Source: Undibacterium hunanense
Lineage (GTDB): Bacteria; Pseudomonadota; Gammaproteobacteria; Burkholderiales; Burkholderiaceae_D
Reading direction: 5' to 3'
Assembly: GCF_014284335.1 (NCBI RefSeq)
Contig: NZ_JACOGF010000008.1
Location: 124,001-188,000 of the forward strand
Length of the DNA stretch: 64,000 nucleotides
Below the pieces are notes generated by a model. The model made no database searches. It was not told where the DNA came from and worked only from the letters and a program-made list of their open reading frames with translations. Positions 18,179-26,497 of the stretch are shown piece by piece. Within the stretch, counting starts at the first letter, position 1. Every line of letters starts with the position of its first letter. The position numbers and the translations under genes were made by a program.

Positions 18179-19366
18179 ATGAATAAGGCACTGACCGTCA
18201 TCTTCGCTGCCATTGGTCTTGATGCCGTCGGCATAGGGTTGATCTTTCCCATCCTGCCGCGACTGCTGGCAGAGGTTACGCATGGCGAGAATGTCGCATC
18301 CTATATCGGCATCATGACTGCGCTGTATGCGGTGATGCAGTTTATTTTCGCGCCCGTCCTTGGCGCATTGAGTGATCGTCTTGGCCGCCGGCCTGTACTG
18401 CTGATCTCACTCGCCGGGGCGACCATCAACTACGTGGTGATGGCCTTCGCACCGCAGCTCTGGATGCTGCTGCTGGGCCGCGCCATTGCCGGCTTGACCA
18501 GCGCCAACATGTCGGTTGCCATGGCGTATATCACCGACATTTCACCCGAAGACAAGCGGGCGCGCCGCTTTGGCCTGTTCAATGCGGTGTTTGGTGCAGG
18601 CTTTATCATCGGCCCGGTGTTGGGTGGCGTGCTGGGTGATTACTGGTTGCGACTACCCTTCATCGCTGCGGCGCTGCTGAATGCGGGTAATCTGCTGCTG
18701 GCATTGTTTGTCTTACCAGAATCACGCATACCAAGTCGTGAAAATCATGAAAAGCTGGATCTGGCAGTGCTGAATCCGCTAAGGCCATTACGCTCGGTAT
18801 TTGCCATGAAAAACCTGGCCCCCGTCATCATCATCTTTTTCCTCTTGAGTGCCACGGGTGAAGTGTATGGCACCTGCTGGGCGCTCTGGGGTAATGATGT
18901 GTTTGGCTGGAACGGCCTGTGGATAGGTCTGTCGCTGGGTACCTATGGTGTGTGCCAGTCACTGGCGCAGGCTTTCCTGCCCGGCCCTGCGGTAAAACTG
19001 CTGGGAGAACGCGGCACCATCCTGACCGGCATCGCAGGCACATGCATCGCCCTGGTTGTGATGGCGTTTGCCAGACAAGGCTGGATGGTATTTGCGGTCA
19101 TGCCGGTGTTTGTACTTGGTGGTATCGGCGTCCCGGCATTGCAGTCGCTTGCCACCCGTCTGGTCGATGAAAATCAGCAGGGTCAGTTTCAGGGCGTGCT
19201 GGCATCGGTCGTCAGCCTGGCATCCATCATCGCCCCACTGGCATTCTCGAGCTTTTACTTCGTCGTCCGCGAACAATGGCCAGGGGCGATCTGGCTATCT
19301 GTGGTAGTGGTCTATGCGATCGCCGTGCCGCTAGTACTGAGCTTGCGGTTTCGCAAAGGAGACTGA
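18179..19366 (+). CDS. MFS drug exporter of the TetA (DHA1) type
   Basis: 395 aa from ATG 18179 with a GGGAG site 5 nt upstream; an ATG 66 bp earlier lacks one. About 12 membrane segments. The Tet-class signature is strong: LDAVGIGLIFPILPRLL in helix 1 and motif A GALSDRLGRRPVLLISLAGA. Tetracycline/H+ antiporters of classes A-C share these, but identity looks only moderate, so it is better called a TetA-like multidrug or unknown-substrate exporter. Controlled by the divergent TetR gene. The GH10 gene converges 15 bp downstream with no visible terminator between them. Confidence 0.88.
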   Translation: MNKALTVIFAAIGLDAVGIGLIFPILPRLLAEVTHGENVASYIGIMTALYAVMQFIFAPVLGALSDRLGRRPVLLISLAGATINYVVMAFAPQLWMLLLGRAIAGLTSANMSVAMAYITDISPEDKRARRFGLFNAVFGAGFIIGPVLGGVLGDYWLRLPFIAAALLNAGNLLLALFVLPESRIPSRENHEKLDLAVLNPLRPLRSVFAMKNLAPVIIIFFLLSATGEVYGTCWALWGNDVFGWNGLWIGLSLGTYGVCQSLAQAFLPGPAVKLLGERGTILTGIAGTCIALVVMAFARQGWMVFAVMPVFVLGGIGVPALQSLATRLVDENQQGQFQGVLASVVSLASIIAPLAFSSFYFVVREQWPGAIWLSVVVVYAIAVPLVLSLRFRKGD

Positions 19367-19381
19367 ATACGTTGATGGTTT

Positions 19382-20485
19382 CTATTGGCCCGTAAGGGCT
19401 TCGACCACGCCATCAAAAGCTGGCTTGGTGGTGTAATCATCCCTGAACAACAAAGGCCACTCTGCCCGTTTGTGAAAACCACTGAGCCAGGTTTCACCAT
19501 CAACCAAACCCCAGACGGTAATGCCGCCACGCTGTGCTGCCGGCACCTCCTCCAGATACGCCGTGACGATTTCCTTGTAACGGGCTTTTTGTGCGATGGC
19601 CACGGCAGGCGTCAGGGATTTGAGATTTTTGTGTTTGTTCACCGCGACATCCAGTTCAGAAATCCTCACCTTCAGGCCACGGTCAGCCACCTCCCTGAAG
19701 GATTTGCGGATTTGCGCAATACTGGGATAATCAACATCGACATGCATCTGGAAACCGATGCCATGAATGGGAATCTGCCGCGCCTTGAAGTCATCAATCA
19801 TACCCAGCATGAAATCAAGCTTGGATTGCACGGATTCGGTATTGAAATCGTTGTAATACAGGTCAGCCGCCGGGTCTGCAGCATGTGCAGCAATAAAAGC
19901 TTTTTCTATATAGGACTTGCCCATCTTCTGATAGAACAGTGATGGCCGGTAAGCTGCTGGCACGTTTTCGTCTATCACTTCATTGGCGACATCCCAGCTG
20001 GCGACCCGTCCGGAAAAATGCCTGGCAATCTGCCCGACATGGTTAGTGAGCATGGCATCCCAGTCGCCATTGTAGTTTTTCATCCAGGCCGGTACCTGAT
20101 AATCCGGGTGCCATACCAGCGCATGGCCATGCAGGATCATGCCGTGCTCTTTGGCATAATTGGCGAGTGCATCGGCATCATCAAAAGCAAACACGTCTTC
20201 AGCCGGATGCAGATAGCGCATCTTCATGATGTTGGTCGCCACCAGGCTGTTGAACTGCTGATTGATCAGTGCTTGTTGATCGGTCTTCCTGAACAGGCTG
20301 CGTCTTTCATCCCCGGCACTGACTGCCACGCCAACAGGAAAAGCCGCCAGGTTTTTTAATACCGGTGCCGGTTGCGGGTTCGCCACAGCACTCGCGGCAT
20401 CACTGCCCTGCTCCGTAGCGAACACTGCATTGCCTATGCCCGCCAGGCTCAAGCTCAATAAAGCGCGCCCTATCAATTTATGCAT
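19382..20485 (-). CDS. secreted endo-1,4-beta-xylanase, GH10
   Basis: 367 aa with a signal peptide (cleavage near VFA-TE, residue 23). GH10 catalytic residues are in place: acid/base Glu169 in WDVANEVID and nucleophile Glu277 in VRISELDV; the substrate-site segment LHGHALVWHPDYQVPAW is also canonical. Single catalytic domain, no carbohydrate-binding module. It would cut xylan to xylo-oligosaccharides that the GH3 enzyme and XylFGH then use. Separate transcript from the xyl operons; its upstream region has only an ATGAAA core loosely like the 37-bp motif, not a convincing copy. Confidence 0.93.
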   Translation of the reverse strand: MHKLIGRALLSLSLAGIGNAVFATEQGSDAASAVANPQPAPVLKNLAAFPVGVAVSAGDERRSLFRKTDQQALINQQFNSLVATNIMKMRYLHPAEDVFAFDDADALANYAKEHGMILHGHALVWHPDYQVPAWMKNYNGDWDAMLTNHVGQIARHFSGRVASWDVANEVIDENVPAAYRPSLFYQKMGKSYIEKAFIAAHAADPAADLYYNDFNTESVQSKLDFMLGMIDDFKARQIPIHGIGFQMHVDVDYPSIAQIRKSFREVADRGLKVRISELDVAVNKHKNLKSLTPAVAIAQKARYKEIVTAYLEEVPAAQRGGITVWGLVDGETWLSGFHKRAEWPLLFRDDYTTKPAFDGVVEALTGQ

Positions 20486-20764
20486 AACTATCCTGAGTCA
20501 TAAAAAAGCATCAAACATCATGAAATGAGTTCTGAAATTCATCTTTGCCGCGATTTAAGCATGGCTGGCTGGATAAACACAGGGCATCCCTAAAAATCAT
20601 AACTACGATTGGTGTTTATTGCTTATCATGGCGGAAATGTGGCGAGAATAAAAAATGACAGGGATATTTCCTTGTCAACCAAAACACCACCATTGCCGTT
20701 TTCAGACAGGCAGGCGTGCGTTTCACCATTACAAACGATAACAAACAATAATCAGATATCCGTT

Positions 20765-22831
20765 ATGGCCTCATACATACCCTATTTTCCAGGCACGACC
20801 ATCACCAAGGCGATGTTCAATTTTGATGCCTTTGGCATTACCAATTACATTCTTGCTGGCACGATACGCATCAGCGTGTCGGACGATTTCAGTTATGCCA
20901 ATTACTATTCGGACAAAGACTATTCGCTGTTCAACAGCGGTATCTATACCAATGGCCCCAATGAATACGTATGGACCACGACACAGCTCAATAACATAGA
21001 CCTGGCAACGGATGTGTATGCACAGTTTGCCAACCTGTCGTTCACCAAGGCGGTCAACTATGAATACACCAGTACCAGCACCATTGCCAACCCGGAAGAC
21101 GTAGGCCGCTCCAACGTCACCGACATCAATATCAACTGGATTTATCGCACAGATGTCAGCTTTGCCGGCAAGTCCGGTGGCAGCACCGACAAAAATCTGG
21201 GGTATACCGGCGCTGCCGGCGACATCTTCCTCAACGAAGCTGCGGAAGAATTTCAGGGCGATTATTCCCTGAGCCCATATAGCCGTGCCACCCAGACCCT
21301 GATGCATGAACTGGGACATTCGCTGGGCTTGTCACACCCTCACATCAGCTATACAAATGGAACACCTGTCATCAGTGCCGATTTTGCGGCGACACAGTAC
21401 CTGGGGTTCAACAAGCTGGGCTTCAAGACCAGCAGTGCAGCAGACATGTACAAGGAATATTTCACCATCATGTCGTATGATGATCAGAATTATTCTGCAA
21501 CCCTGCATGCCTACACCCCTATGATCCTGGATGTCATTGCGCTGCAACAGGCGTATGGTGAAGGCCGTGGTACCAGCGGTGTCAGCGATGACACTCTGCA
21601 AGTAGGCACAGACGGCTATCGCACCTATTTTGACAAAGGCGGCATTGATACAGTAGACCTGTCGCTGTACAGCAATGGTGCTTACTTCCATATGGGTACC
21701 ACCATCACCGGTGCCAGCCATCTGGTGGGGGTAGCGATGAGCCTGTACGATGGTGCCAATACCATCGTCTATGGCGGTAGCCCTGTCAGTCTGCGCTGGT
21801 TTTATGGCGAATACGAAAACGCCGTCGGCTCGGCCAAGGCTGACGTCATCTTTGGCAACGACCTTGCCAACAACATCTATGGCGGGGCCGGCAATGACGG
21901 AATAGACGGCATGGGTGGCAATGACAGCATCAATGGCGGCGACGGCAACGACAGCATGAATGGCGGTGATGGCAACGATACATTGATCGGCGGCGCAGGC
22001 AATGACCTTTTCGACTGGGATGAAGGTACCCGCAGTGGCAACGATATCTTTGTCGGTGGCACAGGCGATGATGTCTACGTACTCGATACCAGTGCAGACA
22101 AGGTGTATGAAAACAGCGGTGAAGGCATAGACACCGTCTGGGTGAATTTCAATAGCTCGCTAGCCAGCTACAGCTTCGTGGAAAACATCCGCATCTATGG
22201 CAGCACTGGCACCTACATCACCGGTAGCTCTTACGCCAACTGGATGTCAGGTGGTGGTGGCAATGACACCATAGACGGTGCCGATGGTAAAGACCTGGTG
22301 CAATGTGCCGGTAATATCAGCAATTACACGGTGACCAAATCCGGCAATGACTACATCGTCAAGGACAAGACCGGTGCAGAGGGTACCGACCTGCTCAAAA
22401 ACATTGAACTGATCAAGTTTGACGACCATTACCTCTCGTTTGAAACAGCAGGCATTGCAGGCCAGGCCTATCGCCTGTACCAGGCAGCCTTTGATCGCAA
22501 ACCCGATCTGGCCGGCCTGGGTTACTGGATCAACGATATGTCAAATGGTTCCAGCCTGACCACAGTGGCGTCCGGCTTCTTTTCATCGCCAGAATTTCAA
22601 AAACTGTATGGAAAAAGCCCCAGCAACACCACACTGATCACCAATTTTTACCAGAACGTGCTGCACCGCGCACCTGACAAAGCTGGTTTTGATTATTGGC
22701 TTAATTCCCTCGATACTGGCAAAATCAGCGCTGCCGGTGCCCTGGCCAGCTTTTGCGAAAGCGCGGAAAACCAGGCACTGGTCATCGCAGCGATACAAAA
22801 CGGTATTGAATACATAGGCTGGACAGCCTGA
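20765..22831 (+). CDS. serralysin-like M10 metalloprotease with RTX repeats and DUF4214
   Basis: 688 aa from ATG 20765. The zinc motif HELGHSLGLSHP (His181, Glu182, His185, His191) and the Met-turn TIMSYDDQNY define the M10B/serralysin fold. Around residues 365-420 there are RTX nonapeptides (GGAGNDGIDGMGGNDSINGG and more). The C-terminal 110 residues carry DUF4214 (LYQAAFDRKPDLAGLGYWI, repeated as YQNVLHRAPDKAGFDYWL). No Sec signal, as expected for type I secretion; no T1SS genes are nearby. The start has no good ribosome site and an upstream TTG (20609) is possible. The 20486-20764 gap holds promoters for this gene and the divergent xylanase; I see no other element there. Confidence 0.88.
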   Translation: MASYIPYFPGTTITKAMFNFDAFGITNYILAGTIRISVSDDFSYANYYSDKDYSLFNSGIYTNGPNEYVWTTTQLNNIDLATDVYAQFANLSFTKAVNYEYTSTSTIANPEDVGRSNVTDININWIYRTDVSFAGKSGGSTDKNLGYTGAAGDIFLNEAAEEFQGDYSLSPYSRATQTLMHELGHSLGLSHPHISYTNGTPVISADFAATQYLGFNKLGFKTSSAADMYKEYFTIMSYDDQNYSATLHAYTPMILDVIALQQAYGEGRGTSGVSDDTLQVGTDGYRTYFDKGGIDTVDLSLYSNGAYFHMGTTITGASHLVGVAMSLYDGANTIVYGGSPVSLRWFYGEYENAVGSAKADVIFGNDLANNIYGGAGNDGIDGMGGNDSINGGDGNDSMNGGDGNDTLIGGAGNDLFDWDEGTRSGNDIFVGGTGDDVYVLDTSADKVYENSGEGIDTVWVNFNSSLASYSFVENIRIYGSTGTYITGSSYANWMSGGGGNDTIDGADGKDLVQCAGNISNYTVTKSGNDYIVKDKTGAEGTDLLKNIELIKFDDHYLSFETAGIAGQAYRLYQAAFDRKPDLAGLGYWINDMSNGSSLTTVASGFFSSPEFQKLYGKSPSNTTLITNFYQNVLHRAPDKAGFDYWLNSLDTGKISAAGALASFCESAENQALVIAAIQNGIEYIGWTA

Positions 22832-22884
22832 TCTGACTCAATTCTGACTCAATTAGCTGAGCGAACTGAGCTAACTCATATACC

Positions 22885-22917
22885 CGGCGCATGGGGCTGC
22901 CATAGCCTCATGCGCCG
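22885..22917 (+). terminator. strong hairpin after the RTX protease
   Basis: A 14-15 bp stem with a 5-nt loop (CGGCGCATG... paired with ...CATGCGCCG) lies 54 bp after the stop and is followed by CTTT. The stem is strong, the U-tail short. The preceding 22838-22870 holds short direct repeats of TGACTCAAT. Confidence 0.6.
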
Positions 22918-23113
22918 CTTTCCGCAACTGACTTTCCCCCACCTTACACTCCCCCTTACATCTCACGTGCAGCACCTTGTTGCAACCAGGTGCTGTATCA
23001 GCACTTGATCCGCGACGTATCTCCATCCCGGTAGTACAATGCAAAAAAGACTGCCGCAGGCAAGCCGTTTTTGCACTGCGCCATCCAGCGTCAGGACAAA
23101 CTGGGGAGACCAC

Positions 23114-23896
23114 GTGCATCGCCTAGCCGATTTTTCCCGGGAAGGATTACTTCTGCTGCTGGCAGCCTTCATCCTGTGTGCCTCTTCCCCAGCCAGCGCA
23201 CAAAGCATATTGCGCACCGCAGCACAAGAAGCATCCGAACCCAAATTCATCGCCAAACAAGAAGGCGGCAAAACCAGCGTAGGTGGTTTTTGCGTGGACG
23301 TATTGCGCGCCATTGAAGCGATAGAGCCTGGACTTAAATTCGTGGGTGATCAAAACTGGCTGCCACTGGCCCGCGTCTATGGCGGACCAGACGATGTCGT
23401 CTGCGGTTTGCTGTACACCAAGGAACGCGCCCTCAAATACGACTATATAAGCCCGGCCTTATTTACCGTCAATTACCTGCTGGTCGTGCGCGCCGATGAC
23501 GACGTCAAAGTCAATGACTGGGACGATATCCGCAAGCTGGGCAATGACGGCATCATCCTGTCCATGCACAATTTTGCCATCAGCGACATCCTGCGTGGCA
23601 TGGGGGGCCTGCAGGTGGATTCAACAGCGGTTTCATCCAAATCGAATCTGAACAAACTGCTGGCCAACCGTGGCCGTTTTTATTGCCATCGCTCACCCGG
23701 CATCGTCACCGAAATCCGCAAGGCCGGCCTGGAAGGCAAGGTCAAGCTACTGCCCAAGGTCATGCTCAAAGAACAGTTCTACATGCTGGTATCAAAAACC
23801 GTGGCTGCCGACGATGCAAAAAAATTGCGTGCCGCCCTAGTCCAGTTGGACAACCAGGGCGTGCTGGCAAAACTGTTCGAGAAATATCAGGATTAG
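23114..23896 (+). CDS. periplasmic solute-binding protein, family 3 (amino-acid type)
   Basis: 260 aa starting at GTG 23114, chosen because GGGGAG lies 6 nt upstream and a clean signal peptide follows (LLLLLAAFILCASSPASAQ, cleavage near residue 31). The fold is SBP_bac_3: GFCVDVLRAIEAIEPGLKF, then VVCGLLYTKERALKYDYISP, where Arg and Asp would hold an amino acid. No permease or ATPase is adjacent, so it is an orphan binding protein or a sensor for something else. Such proteins are common orphans in Burkholderiales. Confidence 0.8.
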   Translation: MHRLADFSREGLLLLLAAFILCASSPASAQSILRTAAQEASEPKFIAKQEGGKTSVGGFCVDVLRAIEAIEPGLKFVGDQNWLPLARVYGGPDDVVCGLLYTKERALKYDYISPALFTVNYLLVVRADDDVKVNDWDDIRKLGNDGIILSMHNFAISDILRGMGGLQVDSTAVSSKSNLNKLLANRGRFYCHRSPGIVTEIRKAGLEGKVKLLPKVMLKEQFYMLVSKTVAADDAKKLRAALVQLDNQGVLAKLFEKYQD

Positions 23897-24124
23897 CTCC
23901 CTCCCCCTATGTAAAAAGCTGTCATTGACATGTCAACACATGGCCCCGCATGTAAAAAGTAGTTTATTTCACACTGACAACAGCGAAAAACGCCAATTTC
24001 CCCGGGAAAATATCTGGCACGCAATTTGATATACCAAGAAGACAACAGCCGTATTTTGCCCGTGCCCATGCACAGGACGGCCAGGCGCAAAGACTTCTTC
24101 AACCATCAAATAGCGAGGATAAGA

Positions 24125-25030
24125 ATGGACAGCCTAATGGAAAGAGAACTGGAAAGCACCGTGCAAAGCATGCATGGCAACGGCAGCTTCATCGCAGGTT
24201 CAGTACGCCTGCTGGACTACGACACCACCAACAACAATGTCTTGATACGCGGCAGCGCATGCTTCGGTACACCAGGCTTTGGTATTGCAGAGTTAACCCA
24301 GGCCATCGCACAAGACACTAATTTTGTAGCGGCAAAGGCCGCCGGCATCAGCCTTTCCAGCAACCCTGTGATCATCGATTTTTGTCTGATCGGCTTTGCG
24401 CCAAACACAAAAGATCAAGGCATCGTCTATACCGAAATGACCTGGTTCACCAATACCCCACCAACCTTGAATGGTGAATCCGGCCCCTATCCTGTCTACA
24501 TTCCCTCGGCCATTGCAGATAATCCGGGCGTCATGGTGTACTGGCCCATACAGGCCATAGGTGGCACAGCCCCCACCGCAACTGGCGAAACCTGGCCGGT
24601 ATCACCTGCCACTTCCATCGGTGCTGACCAGACCGACTTTAACTACACCGGCCTGATCAGTGCCATCTACCATGCCCTGACCGGCAATGTGGCTGCGTTG
24701 CCCAATGCTCCAGCCAGCCTGACCAGCATCAGCAATGCCATCATCTACATCCATTGCGATTCTGGCGTCAACCGCACCGGTGCCGCCGCTGTCGGCTATC
24801 TGATGAGCTATGGCAGCCAGGTCAGCGCCCTATCACTGCCTAGTACACCTGCCGCCCCCTATACCGTGGCACAGGCACAAACCGCCGCCAATCTCGCCCC
24901 ACCCAGCAATGACACCAGCCCACCCGGCGGCAGCGACATCCCCGTCGCCTGCGCCTACTGCAACCTGCTCAGCACCGGCATCGTCGACGCTACGCTGGTG
25001 GAGGAATGTGTGCCTTTGAGTTTTAGCTGA
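24125..25030 (+). CDS. hypothetical protein with tyrosine-phosphatase signature HCX5R
   Basis: 301 aa from ATG 24125 (GAGGA 5 nt upstream). No family recognised overall. Residues 210-219 read HCDSGVNRTG, which is the Cys-x5-Arg-(Ser/Thr) P-loop of protein tyrosine and dual-specificity phosphatases, preceded by a hydrophobic strand (SNAIIYI) as in real PTPs. A candidate general acid Asp could be in GADQTDFNY, about 35 residues before. No signal peptide, so probably cytoplasmic or exported by another route. It is followed by the YVTN gene in the same direction with 230 bp between them. Confidence 0.6.
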   Translation: MDSLMERELESTVQSMHGNGSFIAGSVRLLDYDTTNNNVLIRGSACFGTPGFGIAELTQAIAQDTNFVAAKAAGISLSSNPVIIDFCLIGFAPNTKDQGIVYTEMTWFTNTPPTLNGESGPYPVYIPSAIADNPGVMVYWPIQAIGGTAPTATGETWPVSPATSIGADQTDFNYTGLISAIYHALTGNVAALPNAPASLTSISNAIIYIHCDSGVNRTGAAAVGYLMSYGSQVSALSLPSTPAAPYTVAQAQTAANLAPPSNDTSPPGGSDIPVACAYCNLLSTGIVDATLVEECVPLSFS

Positions 25031-25135
25031 GCCAGGTCAACGCGCCTCGTTGCCAGCATGCACCATCACCCCGGCGTTCAAACACCGGGGCAACACCAAC
25101 GACCAGCAGCAAATCGTTACTTTAGCAAGGGCCTT

Positions 25136-25162
25136 GCTGGGGCAATTTTGCGTAAGTCCGAC
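25136..25162. repeat. solo copy of a MITE end
   Basis: 27 bp that match the right terminal repeat of the element at 32390-32585 in 25 of 27 positions (GCTGGGGCAATTTTGCGTAA and 7 more); identity continues into GCCTT on the left. No partner end is visible nearby, so this is a truncated element. A CCCCGG/CCGGGG hairpin (25069-25090) lies just upstream. Confidence 0.7.
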
Positions 25163-25259
25163 TTGTAATAGAGGAAGCAAAAAACGAAGCAAAACAGCAA
25201 AAAAAATGTAGCAGAAGCGCAGTTACTTTGATTTTTACAAATTTTCTATGAGGATAATG

Positions 25260-26312
25260 ATGAATACACAGTTAGATTCCAGTATCATAATCAACGATTC
25301 TATCGCCACCATCAATACCGGCATCACACCGGCAGGAATTGCCATTACCCCTGATGGCAATTATGCCTATATCGCCAACAACAATAATTATGGACTTGCT
25401 GGAGAAGATTCCGTCACCGTTCTGAATCTCCCGGACAATACGGTCTTGACCACCATATACCACACCAGCTTTAATCAACCATACACGGTATCGATAGACC
25501 CAACAGGTACATATGCCTATGTGTCGAATAGCCATGACTCGACCGTGAGCGTCATCGACATTGCCATCAACAATGTCGTTCAGGTTATTGATGGTTTTGA
25601 CGGCCCCTCTGGCTTTGCAATCACGGCAGACGGCAGCAAAGCCTACGTCAATAATTACGGTGGACCAAACGGGGTCAAGAGCGGCAACGGAACAAGCGTC
25701 AACGTAGTCAATCTGCAAAACAAGACCATCGTCGGGACAATTACAGTGGGGCTGGCGCCTGCTGCATTGGCATTGAGTCCTGATGGTAAATTTTGTTACG
25801 TCATCAATTACGGCGATGGCAACCCCAACAATGGCAGCCTTAGCATAATCGATACCTCTTGCGATGTCGTAACCAATACCGTATCAGGCATAGGACTGTC
25901 CGGTCCCTTTGCAATCGCCATCACCCCTGACAGCGCATTTGCCTATATCACCAATTTTGGCAGCAACAACTTTGCACCAATTGGTCATCACGTCATTGTG
26001 GTTGATCTTGCCAACCCAAGCTGGACATGCGCGATTGCAGTTGGCTTGCAGCCCGCCGGTATTGCAATCACGCCTGATGGCCGTCACGCCTTTGTCTCCA
26101 ACTACAATACCCTGTATGCTGGCTCCAACTATACCAGCCTGACTGCCGGCCAGGGAACGGTCAATATCATCGACATTGCAACCAACACCCTGCTGCCATT
26201 CACCCTGCCCGTCGGACAATCACCAGCAGGAATCGCCATCACCCCCAATGGCAGCAACGCCTATGTCACCAACTACACCTCCAACACCGTCAGCGTTATC
26301 AGTTTGCCGTAA
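25260..26312 (+). CDS. YVTN-family beta-propeller protein
   Basis: 350 aa made almost entirely of 40-45 residue repeats with the pattern G-I-A-I-T-P-D-G-x-x-A-Y-(I/V)-x-N and S-V-I-D-I-A, the hallmark of YVTN/NHL-like beta-propellers; six to seven blades can be counted. Of two consecutive ATGs the second (25260) has the better spacing to GAGGA. No signal peptide or anchor is evident, which is unusual for this often surface-associated family. Function unknown; such propellers usually serve binding. Confidence 0.8.
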   Translation: MNTQLDSSIIINDSIATINTGITPAGIAITPDGNYAYIANNNNYGLAGEDSVTVLNLPDNTVLTTIYHTSFNQPYTVSIDPTGTYAYVSNSHDSTVSVIDIAINNVVQVIDGFDGPSGFAITADGSKAYVNNYGGPNGVKSGNGTSVNVVNLQNKTIVGTITVGLAPAALALSPDGKFCYVINYGDGNPNNGSLSIIDTSCDVVTNTVSGIGLSGPFAIAITPDSAFAYITNFGSNNFAPIGHHVIVVDLANPSWTCAIAVGLQPAGIAITPDGRHAFVSNYNTLYAGSNYTSLTAGQGTVNIIDIATNTLLPFTLPVGQSPAGIAITPNGSNAYVTNYTSNTVSVISLP

Positions 26313-26497
26313 GCACCAGCGAACCAGTGCGGGTCTGCTAACTACCGAATTCCATCGTCCCCCGCGTGGTGAGTGAGCTAACGCTGTTTCTTACAAAGTT
26401 GTGCAAAATGCGCTGCCATGGATGCTACCCTGACGAGCGCATTTTGACACGATGATGCGGCTACGGTGGCGACTAACCCTGCCTTACTTCGCCTGCC

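Noticed and set aside
20490..20580. Third copy of the 37-bp motif before the xylanase gene
   Set aside because: Only an ATGAAA core agrees; far below the near-identity of the two accepted copies.
23114..23896. Solute-binding protein as part of the xylose import system
   Set aside because: Its fold is the amino-acid-type family 3, while xylose import is fully covered by xylFGH.
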